Below are positions 41,206 through 51,059 of a stretch of 64,000 nt of DNA, in pieces. The stretch spans positions 1 to 64,000 of the forward strand of contig BCWJ01000010.1 of NCBI GenBank assembly GCA_001592145.1. Reading direction: 5' to 3'. A program made the position numbers and the translations under genes. The notes below the pieces were generated by a model. It had not been told where the DNA came from and did not search any database. It saw only the letters and a program-made list of their open reading frames with translations. Positions within the stretch are counted from its first letter, which is position 1; the number at the start of each line of letters is the position of its first letter. The DNA comes from Xylanimicrobium pachnodae JCM 13526 = NBRC 107786 (GTDB lineage: Bacteria > Actinomycetota > Actinomycetes > Actinomycetales > Cellulomonadaceae).

Positions 41206-43170
41206 ATGGGGCGAGTGCGCACCCCTCGTGACGTCGCCCGACGTCCCCCCGTCCCCGGCGGTGAGCTGGCCACGATCCCCGCGCTGGCACGCCTGCTCCC
41301 GTTCGCCCGGCCCGCCCTGCCCCGTCTCGCGGTCGGCCTCCTGTCCGCCCTGGGAGCCTCGCTGGCGGCCCTGGCGATCCCACGCGTCCTGCAGCGGATC
41401 GTCGACGGTCCGCTGGCCGACGGGGTCCGCGCCGGCGGCCTGAACACCCTGTGGGGCCCCGTCGGGCTCGTCCTGCTGCTCGGGCTTGCGGAGGCAGGAC
41501 TCATCCTGGCCCGGCGCACCCTGGTGATGTTCCCCGCGAACGACGTCGAGGCGGACCTGCGGATGACGCTGTTCCGCCACCTGCAGGACCTGCCGATCGC
41601 CTTCCACGACCGCTGGCCCGGCGGACAGCTGCTCTCCCGGTCCATGTCCGACCTCGGCCTGCTGCGCCGCTGGCTCGTGTTCGGGCAGATCCAGCTCGTG
41701 GTGTCCTGCGTGACCGTCGTCGTCGGCATGACCCTGCTCGTCACGAGCACCGGGTGGCTGGGGCTGGTCTACCTGGCGGGGGCCGCCCCCGTGAGCGTCA
41801 TCGCCTTCCGGTTCGCACGCCGCTTCCGGGTGGTGTCCCGCCGCGCCCAGGACCAGGCCGGAGACCTGGCCACGACCGTCGAGGAGTCCGTGCACGGCAT
41901 CCGCGTGCTCAAGGCGTTCGGCCGCGGCTCCGACGCGCTGGCCTCGTTCACCGGGCAGGCCGAACGGCTGCGCACCACCGAGCTCGCCAAGGCGCGCGCC
42001 CAGGCGTCGTTCAACGTCACGCTCACCCTCATCCCCGAGCTGACCCTTGCCGCATGCCTCGTCGTCGGCGCGCTCCAGGTCCACGGCGGCCACCTCACCA
42101 TCGGCGCACTCACCGGCTTCTTCGCCACCGTCGCCGTCATGGGCGGCTCCGTCGTCGACCTCGGCATGACCCTGTCCATGACCCTGAACGCACGCACCGC
42201 CGTCGACCGGTACTTCGACGTCCTGACCACCCCCAACCCGCTCACCGACCCCGACCGGCCCACGGCGCCGCCCAGCGCGCCCGGCGGCGCGCACGTACGC
42301 CTGCGCGACGTCACCTTCCGCTACGACGACGCCACCCGGCCCGTGCTCGAGCACGTGGACCTCGACCTGCCCGCCGGCACCACCACCGCGCTCGTCGGGC
42401 TCACCGGCTCCGGCAAGTCCACCCTGGCGATGCTCATCCCGCGCCTGTTCGACGCCACCGCAGGAACGGTGGAGCTCGACGGCATCGACGTGCGCCACCT
42501 GCGCCGAGCCGACGTCCGGCGCGCCGTCGCCGTCGCCTTCGAGGACCCCACCCTGTTCTCCGCCTCCGTCCGCGAGAACGTGCTCCTCGGCATCGACGAC
42601 GACACCGAGGACGGCGGCCCGGGCGCCGACGGCACCGGCACCCGGCACGACGCGATCCTCGAGGAAGCACTCGACGTCGCCCAGGCAGGGTTCGCCCGCC
42701 ACCTGCCGCACGGCGTCGAGACCCGCATCGGCGAGGAAGGACTCTCCCTGTCAGGCGGGCAACGCCAACGGCTCGCCCTCGCCCGCGCCATCGCCGCCCA
42801 CCCCCGCGTCCTCGTGCTCGACGACCCCCTCTCCGCGCTCGACGTCGCCACCGAGGAGGCCGTCACCGCCCGCCTGCGCGACGTCCTGCGCACCACCACC
42901 ACGCTCGTCATCGCCCACCGCCCCTCCACCGTGGCGCTCGCAGACCGGGTCGCCGTCCTCCAGGACGGGCGCATCACCGCGGTCGGCACCCACAGCGAGC
43001 TCCTGGCCACCGACGCCCACTACCGCTACGTGATCTCGAGCCTCGAGGACGACGCCGCCCAGCACGGCATCGGCACCCTGACCCCGCCCGAACCCGCCCT
43101 CGACGACTCCGCCCGGGACGGCCAACGCGACGCCCAGCACGACGACGAAGCGACAGGAGCCCGACTGTGA
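41206..43170 (+). CDS. ABC exporter half-transporter A (degenerate site partner)
   Basis: The 654-residue protein has a six-helix type IV membrane domain (about 30-310) and a C-terminal ATPase: Walker [10 protein letters not shown] near 400, signature [11 protein letters not shown] near 510, Walker [13 protein letters not shown] near 530. The catalytic glutamate after Walker B is aspartate. It overlaps the next half-transporter by 4 nt, so the two should form a heterodimer. Substrate unknown. The start could instead be GTG 41215, placed 7 nt after a -10-like CACAAT (41202-41207) as in leaderless mRNAs. The C-terminal tail is acidic and low-complexity. Confidence 0.87.
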   Translation: MGRVRTPRDVARRPPVPGGELATIPALARLLPFARPALPRLAVGLLSALGASLAALAIPRVLQRIVDGPLADGVRAGGLNTLWGPVGLVLLLGLAEAGLILARRTLVMFPANDVEADLRMTLFRHLQDLPIAFHDRWPGGQLLSRSMSDLGLLRRWLVFGQIQLVVSCVTVVVGMTLLVTSTGWLGLVYLAGAAPVSVIAFRFARRFRVVSRRAQDQAGDLATTVEESVHGIRVLKAFGRGSDALASFTGQAERLRTTELAKARAQASFNVTLTLIPELTLAACLVVGALQVHGGHLTIGALTGFFATVAVMGGSVVDLGMTLSMTLNARTAVDRYFDVLTTPNPLTDPDRPTAPPSAPGGAHVRLRDVTFRYDDATRPVLEHVDLDLPAGTTTALVGLTGSGKSTLAMLIPRLFDATAGTVELDGIDVRHLRRADVRRAVAVAFEDPTLFSASVRENVLLGIDDDTEDGGPGADGTGTRHDAILEEALDVAQAGFARHLPHGVETRIGEEGLSLSGGQRQRLALARAIAAHPRVLVLDDPLSALDVATEEAVTARLRDVLRTTTTLVIAHRPSTVALADRVAVLQDGRITAVGTHSELLATDAHYRYVISSLEDDAAQHGIGTLTPPEPALDDSARDGQRDAQHDDEATGARL

Positions 43171-44960
43171 CCAGCGCTGACCCCGGCGACCGCCTGACGC
43201 GCACCGAGTCCCGTGCCGTGCGAGCGCGCTCCCTGACCCTCCTGCGCGACCTGCTGCGCCCTCACACGCGCCTGCTCACCGGATCCGCCGCACTCGTCGT
43301 CACGGCCACCGCCGGCCAGGTGGCGGGACCCGCCCTCGTCGCCGCCACCATCGACCACGCCATCCCCGCCCTCGACCAGGGGAACAGCCGGCCGCTCCTG
43401 GTGTACGGCGTCCTGCTCGTCGTCGCCGCCACCGCCGCCGGCCTCGCGAACGGCGCCTACGTCCGCGCCGCGGCCACCATCTCCCAAGCCGTCCTGCTCG
43501 ACCTGCGCCGCCGCGTGTTCCGCCAGACCCAGCGCCTCAGCCTCGAGTTCCACGAGACGTACACCTCGGGGCGCATCATCAGCCGGCAGACGTCCGACCT
43601 CGAGGCGCTCCGCGAGCTCCTCGACGGCGGGCTGACCGGCGTCGTCGCCAACCTGCTCACCATGACCTTCACCGGCGTCGGCCTCGCCCTGCTCGACTGG
43701 CGCTCCGCCGTCGTCCTCGCCGCAGCCATGGCGCCCGCCTGGCTCCTGACCCGATGGTTCCAGCGACGCTCCCAGGTGTTCTACCGGCGCCAGCGGACCG
43801 CGTCGGCACGCCTCATCGTCCAGTTCGTCGAGACCATGACCGGCATGCGGGCCGTGCAGGCCTTCCGGCGCGAGGCACACACCGAACGCGAGTACGGCCG
43901 GTACGCCACCGCCTACCGCGACGCGAACCTCGACACGTTCTCCCTCAACGGCCGCTACCAGCCCGGCCTCGTCCTGATCGGCAACCTCACCGTCGCCGCC
44001 GCCCTCGCGTACGGCGGGTGGCGCGTCCTGCACGGGTACCTCGCCATCGGCGTCCTCGTCGCCGCCCTGCTGTACGTCAAGCGCTTCTTCGCCCCGATCC
44101 AGCAGATCGGCATGTTCTACAACAGCTTCCAGTCCGCCACCGCCGCGCTCGAGAAGCTCTCCGGCCTGCTCGCCGAAGAACCCACCGTCGTCGAACCTGC
44201 ACGCCCCGTACCGCTGCCCGCAGCGCGCGGCGACCTGCGCCTCGACCAGGTCACCTTCCGCTACCCACGCGGCCCCGTCGTCCTCCCGGACCTCGACCTG
44301 CACATCCCCGCCGGGCAGACCGTCGCCCTCGTCGGCACCACCGGCGCGGGCAAGTCCACCCTGGCCAAGCTCGTCACCCGCTTCTACGACGCCACCAGCG
44401 GAGCCGTCCTGCTCGACGACGTCGACGTACGCGACCTCGCCGGCGCAGACCTGCGGCGCAACGTCGTCATGGTCACCCAGGAGGCCTACCTCTTCTCTGG
44501 ATCGGTGCGCGAGAACATCGCCCTGGGCCGCCCCGGCGCCACGCAGGCCGAGATCGAGGCCGCAGCCCGCGCCGTGGGCGCCCACCACTTCATCCTCGCG
44601 ATGCCCGAGGGCTACGACACCGACGTCAACAAGAGAGGCGGGCGCGTCTCCGCCGGCCAGCGCCAACTGCTGTCCTTCGCGCGCGCGTTCCTCGCCGACC
44701 CCGCCGTGCTCGTCCTCGACGAGGCCACCTCGTCCCTCGACATCCCCGGCGAACGCCTCGTCCAGCGCGGCCTGAAGACCCTGCTGGCCGGACGCACCGC
44801 CATCATCATCGCCCACCGCCTGTCCACCGTCGCCGGCGCCGACCGCGTCCTCGTCATGGAACGCGGCCGGGTCGTCGAGGACGGCACCCCCACCGAGCTC
44901 ATCACGGCAGCCGGCCGCTACGCCCGCCTGCACGCCGCCTGGCAGGACTCCCTGGTCTAG
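43167..44960 (+). CDS. ABC exporter half-transporter B
   Basis: The 597-residue protein has six membrane helices (about 35-310), Walker [10 protein letters not shown] near 391, Walker [13 protein letters not shown] near 515 with the normal catalytic glutamate, and a changed signature VSAGQRQLL instead of LSGGQ. In a heterodimer this weak signature faces the aspartate-type Walker B of partner A, so both defects fall in one composite ATP site. This is typical of asymmetric exporters such as TM287/288. GTG 43167 overlaps the stop of A. Drug or lipid export is likely. Confidence 0.88.
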   Translation: MTSADPGDRLTRTESRAVRARSLTLLRDLLRPHTRLLTGSAALVVTATAGQVAGPALVAATIDHAIPALDQGNSRPLLVYGVLLVVAATAAGLANGAYVRAAATISQAVLLDLRRRVFRQTQRLSLEFHETYTSGRIISRQTSDLEALRELLDGGLTGVVANLLTMTFTGVGLALLDWRSAVVLAAAMAPAWLLTRWFQRRSQVFYRRQRTASARLIVQFVETMTGMRAVQAFRREAHTEREYGRYATAYRDANLDTFSLNGRYQPGLVLIGNLTVAAALAYGGWRVLHGYLAIGVLVAALLYVKRFFAPIQQIGMFYNSFQSATAALEKLSGLLAEEPTVVEPARPVPLPAARGDLRLDQVTFRYPRGPVVLPDLDLHIPAGQTVALVGTTGAGKSTLAKLVTRFYDATSGAVLLDDVDVRDLAGADLRRNVVMVTQEAYLFSGSVRENIALGRPGATQAEIEAAARAVGAHHFILAMPEGYDTDVNKRGGRVSAGQRQLLSFARAFLADPAVLVLDEATSSLDIPGERLVQRGLKTLLAGRTAIIIAHRLSTVAGADRVLVMERGRVVEDGTPTELITAAGRYARLHAAWQDSLV

Positions 44961-45004
44961 CGGTCGGGTCCAGCCGTCGCCCGCCCACACCCGCTCGCCC
45001 GCAC

Positions 45005-46453
45005 CTACAGCCGCATCGGGTCCACGAGCACCAGCACCGGCTCGCGCACCCACCAGTCACCCGTCGCCAGCCGCTCCGCACGCGTCGTGAACCGGTAGCG
45101 GAACAGCCGCGCGCGCACCCACCGGGGCCGCCGGCCACCGAACGGGTCCTCCCGCAGCAGCCGCAACGTCGCCGGGTCCGCCTCCAGCAGACGCCGCAGC
45201 AGCACCACCAGCCACCCGGACGGCGTGCCCAACGGGACGAACCACAGCGCCCAGTCCAACCGCAGGTGCCACGGTGCCACCTGCGGTGGACGTCGCCCCG
45301 GTTCGCACGGCTTGCCCCGCAACAGGTACTCGCGCCACACCGCCTCCACCCCGGGACGGTCCGCGTCCGTGCCCTCCAGCACCACCTCCTCGCGGCGCCG
45401 CGTCACCCGCCCGAACGCCCCGTACGCGTTGACCAGCCGCAACGGCTCGAAGCTCGCGTTCATGAGCTGGTGCGGCCCCACCAGGTTCCGAGCCGGGCGC
45501 CACGACAGCACCAGCCACACCGCGGCGACCAGCGCCGTCACCACCACGAACGACGACGACGCGAGGGGCGCAGCGGCGGCCGTCACGGCGCTCGCGGACC
45601 CGCCAAGCGTGGCCCACACGCCGTCGGACACCATGGCGGCGCCGAGCACGATGGCCGCCCAGTTGAGCCACGCGAAGTTCCCGGTGAGCACCAGCCAGCC
45701 CTGCGTGACCACGACGACGCCGCCCGCCACGGACGGGAACGGCTGGGGGAGCGCCAGCAACCACGGGAACCCGAGCTGGGTGACGTGGTTGCCGACCACC
45801 TCGACGCGGTGCCACCAGCGCGGCAGGTGGTGGGCGTGCCACGAGAACGGGCCGGGCATGGGCTGGGTCTCGTGATGGAAGTCGAGCGCCGTCAGGTCAC
45901 GCCACTCGTGCCCGCCGCGCCACTTGATCAGCCCCGCGCCGAGCTCGAGCCGGAACAACAGCCAGCGGGCCGCGAGGACGCCGGCCCACGGCACCGGTTC
46001 GGCGTCGGAGCCGAGCCACGCGACCAGGAACGTCGCCTCGCACAGCAACGACTCCCACCCGAACCCGTAGAACCGCTGGCCGACGTTCACCACGGAGAGG
46101 TACAGCGCCCAGCACGCGAGCAGCACCAGCGCCGGCACCCACCACGCGCCTCGCTGCGGCAGCCCGACCGCGGCGCTGCCCGCGAGCACCGCGCCACCGA
46201 TCCCGACCGCGAGGGACAACCGGTCCGAGTACCGCCAGCAGAAGAGCGACGGTGCCGCCCGGAACGGCACCCGGGCCACGAACGCGGGAACGGGCAGCAG
46301 CCCGTGGGTCCCCAGCAGCGGCCGGAACTGGGTCGCCACCTGCGCGAACGCGAGCACGAGCAGCACCGCCACGCCGCGTTGGAGCACGCTGCGCGCCACG
46401 TCGTACTCGCCGGTGGCCCACCACGCGAGCCAGTCGGGCGTCGACCCGGGCAT
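45005..46453 (-). CDS. Lipase maturation factor-like membrane protein
   Basis: The 482-residue protein has about six to eight hydrophobic segments and the family blocks FYGFGWESLLCEATFLVAWLG near 130, GAGLIKWRGGHEWRDLTALDFHHETQPMPGP-type region near 175-205, and NAYGAFGRVTRRREEVVLEG near 340, followed by APWHLRLDWALWF. In vertebrates LMF1 helps fold lipases in the endoplasmic reticulum. The bacterial role is not established. It is convergent with the ABC transporter genes, 44 bases apart, with no strong hairpin in between. Confidence 0.85.
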   Translation of the reverse strand: MPGSTPDWLAWWATGEYDVARSVLQRGVAVLLVLAFAQVATQFRPLLGTHGLLPVPAFVARVPFRAAPSLFCWRYSDRLSLAVGIGGAVLAGSAAVGLPQRGAWWVPALVLLACWALYLSVVNVGQRFYGFGWESLLCEATFLVAWLGSDAEPVPWAGVLAARWLLFRLELGAGLIKWRGGHEWRDLTALDFHHETQPMPGPFSWHAHHLPRWWHRVEVVGNHVTQLGFPWLLALPQPFPSVAGGVVVVTQGWLVLTGNFAWLNWAAIVLGAAMVSDGVWATLGGSASAVTAAAAPLASSSFVVVTALVAAVWLVLSWRPARNLVGPHQLMNASFEPLRLVNAYGAFGRVTRRREEVVLEGTDADRPGVEAVWREYLLRGKPCEPGRRPPQVAPWHLRLDWALWFVPLGTPSGWLVVLLRRLLEADPATLRLLREDPFGGRRPRWVRARLFRYRFTTRAERLATGDWWVREPVLVLVDPMRL

Positions 46454-46576
46454 GTCACCAGGTTCTCAGGCCCCCGGCCGGGGCACCATGCCTGCGGCAG
46501 CCGTCAGACCCCGGGACGTGGCTGCGGCGTCGTCGGCCGGTGACCGACGACGCCGCGCGGCGGGGTGAGCCGGGGC

Positions 46577-47404
46577 TCACACGGTGCGCGTGCGGCGGCG
46601 CAGCAGGACGACGCTCAGAGCCACCGACGCGACGATGGGGACGATCGAGGCCTCGAGGCCGAAGGCGCCGCCCGTCAGCAGCATCGGCCCGTCCGCGTGC
46701 GTCAGGAGCAGGCTGGGAGCGGTGTGGCCGGACACCTGGATGCCGATCAGCTGCTCCAGGCCGTTCCACACGGCGTGCAGGGCGGTCACGAACCACAGGT
46801 TGCGCCGCCACCAGAACGCCGCGCCGAGCAGGCCGCCCGCCTCGACGGCGATCGCGACGGAGCTCCACAGGCTCGCTCCGGGGTTGGCGAGGTGGGCGAG
46901 GCCGAACAGCAGGGCTGAGACCACGAGCGCGACGCGGGGGCCGCGCAGCGCCTCGACGGCCTGGAAAATCAGCCCGCGGAACAGGAGCTCCTCGGTGACC
47001 GCCCCGGTGACGGCGACCACGACGAGCCCGGGCAGCGCACCGACGCCGACGGCGCCCGTGGTGGTGAACGTGTAACCGCCCAGCACGGTGATCACGGCGA
47101 CCGAACCGAGCAGGAAGGCTGCGCCGATGCCCGAGCCGGTGGCCAGGTTGCGGCCCAGCCCGGCACCGGTGAGCTCCGGCGTCGGGCGGCGCGCGACGAA
47201 CCGCATGATCGCCCAGTACGCCACGACGGCACCCGCGGTCCCGAGCAGTGCGACGACCGGGGCGGCGCCCGCGAACGTGGAGAGCGCGCCGACGGCGACG
47301 AGCCCGGCGGCGAGCCAGCCGAGCGGGTGACGCAGCAGGCGGGCCGCGCGGCCCAAGGGGGTGGGGGTGGTCGAGGTGGGGGTGCGGTGTGTGGTCGTTG
47401 TCAT
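46577..47404 (-). CDS. CPBP-family intramembrane metalloprotease
   Basis: The 275-residue multi-helix protein carries the CPBP/Abi motifs: EELLFRG (EExxxR) near 138, FGLAHL (FxxxH) near 175, and HAVWN (HxxxN) near 210. The family cleaves substrates in the membrane and includes CAAX-processing and bacteriocin-immunity proteins. ATG 47404 begins a Thr-rich cytoplasmic N-terminus (MTTTTHRTPTSTTPTP). An upstream ATG is not needed. It lies 84 bases downstream of the response regulator and may be its target or part of that operon. Confidence 0.88.
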   Translation of the reverse strand: MTTTTHRTPTSTTPTPLGRAARLLRHPLGWLAAGLVAVGALSTFAGAAPVVALLGTAGAVVAYWAIMRFVARRPTPELTGAGLGRNLATGSGIGAAFLLGSVAVITVLGGYTFTTTGAVGVGALPGLVVVAVTGAVTEELLFRGLIFQAVEALRGPRVALVVSALLFGLAHLANPGASLWSSVAIAVEAGGLLGAAFWWRRNLWFVTALHAVWNGLEQLIGIQVSGHTAPSLLLTHADGPMLLTGGAFGLEASIVPIVASVALSVVLLRRRTRTV

Positions 47405-47488
47405 GACCTCGACGCTACGGAGCGGGACGCGTGCCGCGGATCGCCCGCCGGAGCGCACCTGCCATCCCTCGCACGGGGGATGCCAGGC

Positions 47489-48178
47489 TCAGCGCCCCGG
47501 GGCCACCAACCCGCTGCGGTACGCATACACGACCGCCTGGACGCGGTCGCGCAGGTCCAGCTTGAGCAGGATCCGCGACACGTACGTCTTGACGGTCTCG
47601 TGGCTGATGAACAGCCGGTCCGCGATCTCCGCGTTCGACAGTCCGTCCGCGACGGCGATCAGGACCTCGCGCTCGCGCGGCGTCAGGGAGGCGAGCGCGG
47701 GGTCGTCATCGGCCGGGGTGGGCAGCAGCCGCTCGGCGAACCGGCCCAGCAGCGCCTGCGTGACCGCCGGGGCGAGCAGCGACTCTCCCGCGGCCACGGT
47801 GCGTACGGCATCGACGAGCTGCGCCGGGCCCGCGTCCTTGAGCAGGAACCCGCTCGCGCCCGCGCGCAGCGCCTCGTAGACCTGCTGGTCGAGGTGGAAC
47901 GTGGTGACCACGAGCACGCGCGGCGGGTCCTGGACGCCGGGCCCGGCCAGCCGACGGGTCGCCGCGATCCCGTCCAGCACCGGCATCCGCACGTCCATGA
48001 CGACGACGTCAGGGCGCAACCGCGCGGCAAGGGCCACCGCCGTGCGCCCGTCACCCGCCTCGCCGACCACCTCCAGGCCGGGCTGCGCGCCCAGGATGGT
48101 CGCGTAGCCGATCCGGATCATCTCCTGGTCGTCCACGATCAGGACGCGGATCGGGGCGTCGTCGGGGCGGTCAGCCAT
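47489..48178 (-). CDS. NarL/LuxR-family response regulator
   Basis: The 229-residue protein has a receiver domain with VDDQEMIR near 15, the phosphorylated aspartate in VVVMDVRMP near 62, and the KDAG segment near 113. A C-terminal LuxR helix-turn-helix (about 163-225) contains LTPREREVLIAVADGLSNAEIA and VKTYVSRILLKL. It is the partner of the kinase that overlaps it by 8 nt. Targets are unknown; the protease gene downstream is a candidate. Despite the NarL family name, nothing ties it to nitrate. Confidence 0.92.
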   Translation of the reverse strand: MADRPDDAPIRVLIVDDQEMIRIGYATILGAQPGLEVVGEAGDGRTAVALAARLRPDVVVMDVRMPVLDGIAATRRLAGPGVQDPPRVLVVTTFHLDQQVYEALRAGASGFLLKDAGPAQLVDAVRTVAAGESLLAPAVTQALLGRFAERLLPTPADDDPALASLTPREREVLIAVADGLSNAEIADRLFISHETVKTYVSRILLKLDLRDRVQAVVYAYRSGLVAPGR

Positions 48179-49385
48179 GGAACGGACCTTCCTGGGCGTG
48201 GGAGTCGGCGGTCAGGGAAGCAGCAGGATCCGTCGGCAGGGGCAGCACCGCGTGCAGCAACCAGCCACCGGCGTCCGCAGGCCCGGCCGTCAACCGGCCC
48301 CCGAGCAACCGGACGCGCTCGCCCAACCCGGCCAGTCCGTGGCCGCCGCCGGGAGCGACCGGTGACGGGACCGGCGGGCCGACGCGCCCGGACGGCGCCG
48401 CGGCGGACAGTACACGCACGTCCGCGCACTGCGCGGTCCACCGTGCGCACACGTGGACGGGAGAGCCCGGTGCGTGCTTGCGGGCGTTCGTGAGCCCCTC
48501 CTGGACGATGCGGTACACGGCCAGCCGCACGTCGTCCGGGCCGCGGGGCGCCCCGTCCTCCTCGAGCCGGACATCCTGGCCCGCACGTCCGGCGTCGGCC
48601 ACCAGGTCGCCGAGCGCACCGATCGGAGGGCCGGCCGCGACGTCGTCGGAGCCGAGCACGTCGAGCAGACGACGCAGATCGTCCAGGGCACGACGGCCCG
48701 ACCCCGAGATGGCCGCCAGGCCCGCGCGCACCCGCTCCTCGGAGGCAGGCAACAAGAACGCCGCGGCGTCGGCCTGAACCACCATGCCGGTCACATGATG
48801 GCTGACGACGTCGTGCAGCTCCCGGGCCAGGCGCGCCCGCTCGTCCAGGACGGCCGAGCGCGCGACGAGGGCGGCGTGCGAGCGGGCGGCAGCGGCCCGG
48901 ACGCGAACCACCTCCCCGACACCCCACGCCGCAGCCAGGACCGGCGCGAACGTGGCGAGCTGCCAGCCCGTCTCGGGCGAACCCAGGGCACGGAGCACGA
49001 CGGCCAGCACCACGTACGCGACCACGCAGGTTCCCGCGACGAGCGTGCGCCGACGCCGCAGGTGGGCACCCGCGGAGTACAGGGCGGCCAGCAGACCGAG
49101 CCCCGCTGGAGACGGGGCATAGCCGGCACACTGCATCACCGCGAAGGCCGCACCCACCACCGCGAGACACGTACCGGGAAGGCGGCGACGCACGGCGAGC
49201 GGCAGCGTCTGCCCCGCGATCAGCAGGACCCGCCAGGCATCGTCCGGGCGGACCGGCAGCTCACCGAGCACGAGCCCGTACTGACCGAGCGTGGGCACCA
49301 GGGAGATCACCGCGAACGCGGCGGCCCCCAGGGCGTCGCGACCACGCCCAGCGGTCAGTCCCGTCCGTGCGCGCACGCCGCACAC
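48171..49385 (-). CDS. Sensor histidine kinase (HisKA_3 type)
   Basis: The 404-residue protein has several N-terminal helices (about 20-160), probably the membrane sensor. The dimerisation/phosphorylation helix RARLARELHDVVSHHVTGMV has the phosphohistidine at about 191, and a C-terminal HATPase_c domain contains GGGHGLAGLGERVRLLGG. It would phosphorylate the response regulator at 47489. The start is GTG 49385; a later start is possible because the first 15 residues are not conserved in type. The signal it senses is unknown; the absence of an extracellular domain suggests a membrane or intramembrane signal. Confidence 0.9.
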   Translation of the reverse strand: MCGVRARTGLTAGRGRDALGAAAFAVISLVPTLGQYGLVLGELPVRPDDAWRVLLIAGQTLPLAVRRRLPGTCLAVVGAAFAVMQCAGYAPSPAGLGLLAALYSAGAHLRRRRTLVAGTCVVAYVVLAVVLRALGSPETGWQLATFAPVLAAAWGVGEVVRVRAAAARSHAALVARSAVLDERARLARELHDVVSHHVTGMVVQADAAAFLLPASEERVRAGLAAISGSGRRALDDLRRLLDVLGSDDVAAGPPIGALGDLVADAGRAGQDVRLEEDGAPRGPDDVRLAVYRIVQEGLTNARKHAPGSPVHVCARWTAQCADVRVLSAAAPSGRVGPPVPSPVAPGGGHGLAGLGERVRLLGGRLTAGPADAGGWLLHAVLPLPTDPAASLTADSHAQEGPFHG

Positions 49386-49419
49386 CCTAAGCGCGGGGCG
49401 CTCGCGGCGTCATCCGTGC

Positions 49420-50337
49420 TCACCGGGTGGTCGGCGCCCGCCCCGCGGCGACCAGGCGTGTGAGCAGCTCCCGAGCGGGGGGAGTGGGCGCGCCGAGGGT
49501 GAGGGCGAGCACCTTGCGGCGCGCGCCCGGCAGCTGGACCGTCAGGACACCGCGCGACTGGTGGGCGCGCACGGCCATCTCGGGCAGCACGCTCACCCCG
49601 ACGCCCTGGGCCACGAGCGCCTGCACGGCCAGCGAGTCGTCCGTCTCGAACGCGATGTGCGGTGCGAAGCCCGCCGCCGCGCACCGCGCGACAAGGTCGG
49701 CGCGGCAGCGGATGCACCCGGCGATCCAGTCGGCGTCGGCAAGCTCGGCCAGGGTCGGGGTGGCGCCGTCGGCGTCGGCGGCGGACTCGGGCAGCACCAG
49801 GTGGATGGCCTCGTCGAGCACCTCCGTGACCTGGAACCGGGACAGGTCGCCCACGGAACGGGGATGCGTGACGTCGGTGTGCTCGAACACGAGGGCGACG
49901 TCCACGTCGCCCGCGGCGAGGGCCGAGACGGCCTCGGGCGGCTCCGCCTCGACCAGCCCGACGGTCAGCCCCGGGAAGTCGCGGTGCAGGGCGCCCACCG
50001 CGGCGGGCACGATGGTGGCCAGCGCGGAGGGGAACGCGGCCAGGCGCGCGCGCCCCGCATGGAGCCCGGCCAGGGCGTCCAGCTCGCGTCGCACACCCGC
50101 GACGCGTCCCAGGATCTCCTCCGCACGCTGGGCGAGCAGGCGTCCCGCCTCGGTGAGCTGGACGCCGCGCCCCACACGCTCCAGGAGGGGCAGACCGGCC
50201 TCCGTCTCGAGCTTGGCCAGGTGGTGGCTCACGGACGGCTGGGCGATACCGAGCTCGCGGGCGGCAGCGGTCAGCGACCCGGTGCGCGCCACCGCGGCGA
50301 GCACGCGCAGGCGGGCAAGGTCAAGATCGGCGGGCAC
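49420..50337 (-). CDS. LysR-family transcriptional regulator
   Basis: The 305-residue protein has the N-terminal winged helix-turn-helix LDLARLRVLAAVARTGSLTAAARELGIAQPSVSHHLAKLE (about 5-45) and a two-lobe effector-binding domain (about 90-295). LysR proteins usually regulate a divergent neighbour; here that is the Sua5/YrdC-like gene at 50389 with a 51-base gap, which is short for a normal LysR operator. The GTG start lies 7 bases inside a GC-rich stretch. Effector unknown. Confidence 0.87.
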   Translation of the reverse strand: MPADLDLARLRVLAAVARTGSLTAAARELGIAQPSVSHHLAKLETEAGLPLLERVGRGVQLTEAGRLLAQRAEEILGRVAGVRRELDALAGLHAGRARLAAFPSALATIVPAAVGALHRDFPGLTVGLVEAEPPEAVSALAAGDVDVALVFEHTDVTHPRSVGDLSRFQVTEVLDEAIHLVLPESAADADGATPTLAELADADWIAGCIRCRADLVARCAAAGFAPHIAFETDDSLAVQALVAQGVGVSVLPEMAVRAHQSRGVLTVQLPGARRKVLALTLGAPTPPARELLTRLVAAGRAPTTR

Positions 50338-50375
50338 CCGGCCAGGCTACAAGGGCCGCGGGCCACCGCGTGGAC

Positions 50376-50381
50376 TAGCCT
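50376..50381 (+). promoter_or_regulatory. Probable -10 box of the Sua5/YrdC-like gene
   Basis: TAGCCT ends 7 nt before ATG 50389, the spacing of a leaderless transcript. It lies within the LysR divergent gap. Confidence 0.45.
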
Positions 50382-50388
50382 CGCCCTC

Positions 50389-51009
50389 ATGGCGCGCTAC
50401 TTCGACGTCCACCCCGTCGACCCGCAGCCGCGGGCGATCGGGCAGGTCACCACGATGCTCCGCGACGGCGCGCTGATCGCCTACCCGACGGACTCGGGGT
50501 ACGCCCTGGGCTGCCGGATGGACTACCACGACGGCGTCGACCGCATCCGGCACATCCGGCGGCTGGGTGCCACGCACCACTTCACGCTCGTGTGTGCCGA
50601 CTTCTCCCAGCTCGGGCATCTGGTTCACCTCGACAACAGCGCCTACCGGTCCATCAAGGCGGCCACCCCCGGGCCGTACACGTTCATCCTGCGGGCCCTG
50701 CCCGAGGTGCCGCGCCGTCTGGCCCACGCCAAGAAGAAGACCGTCGGGGTGCGCATCACGGACAACCGCGTGGCCCAGGCGCTGCTGCACGAGCTCGGTG
50801 AACCGCTCCTGTCCTCCACGCTGATCCTCCCCGGCCAGACCGACGCCCTCGTCGACGGCTGGACCATCAAGGAGGAGCTGGACGGCGTGCTCGACGCCGT
50901 CGTGGACGGGGGAGAGGTGCCGGCGCGACCCACCACGGTGGTGGACTGGTCGCAGGGGTATCCGGAGGTGCAGCGGCTCGGTGCCGGGGACGCCGCCCGG
51001 TTCGAGTAG
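50389..51009 (+). CDS. Sua5/YciO/YrdC-family protein
   Basis: The 206-residue protein has the dsRNA-binding-like YrdC fold: IAYPTDSGYALGC near 34-46, RIRHIRRLG, HHFTLVCADFSQLG near 65-78, TPGPYTFILRALPEVPRR near 95-112 and KKKTVGVRITDNRV near 117. It is YciO-like in its KTVGVR loop, while true Sua5/TsaC makes threonylcarbamoyl-AMP for tRNA modification. YciO members have related but weaker activity, so the exact role is uncertain. It is probably leaderless. Confidence 0.87.
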   Translation: MARYFDVHPVDPQPRAIGQVTTMLRDGALIAYPTDSGYALGCRMDYHDGVDRIRHIRRLGATHHFTLVCADFSQLGHLVHLDNSAYRSIKAATPGPYTFILRALPEVPRRLAHAKKKTVGVRITDNRVAQALLHELGEPLLSSTLILPGQTDALVDGWTIKEELDGVLDAVVDGGEVPARPTTVVDWSQGYPEVQRLGAGDAARFE

Positions 51010-51046
51010 TCGCGCCGCCGCCCCGGTGCACGTCGTCGGGCGCGGA

Positions 51047-51052
51047 TAGGGT
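51047..51052 (+). promoter_or_regulatory. Probable -10 box of the UDP-glucose pyrophosphorylase gene
   Basis: TAGGGT ends 7 nt before ATG 51060, so transcription would start at the first codon. No Shine-Dalgarno sequence is present. Confidence 0.45.
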
Positions 51053-51059
51053 TTGCGCC

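Noticed and set aside
47489-49385. NarX/NarL nitrate-sensing pair
   Set aside because: The response regulator is NarL-family by fold only; the kinase lacks the periplasmic P-box of NarX and lies 11 kb from narG beside a protease gene.
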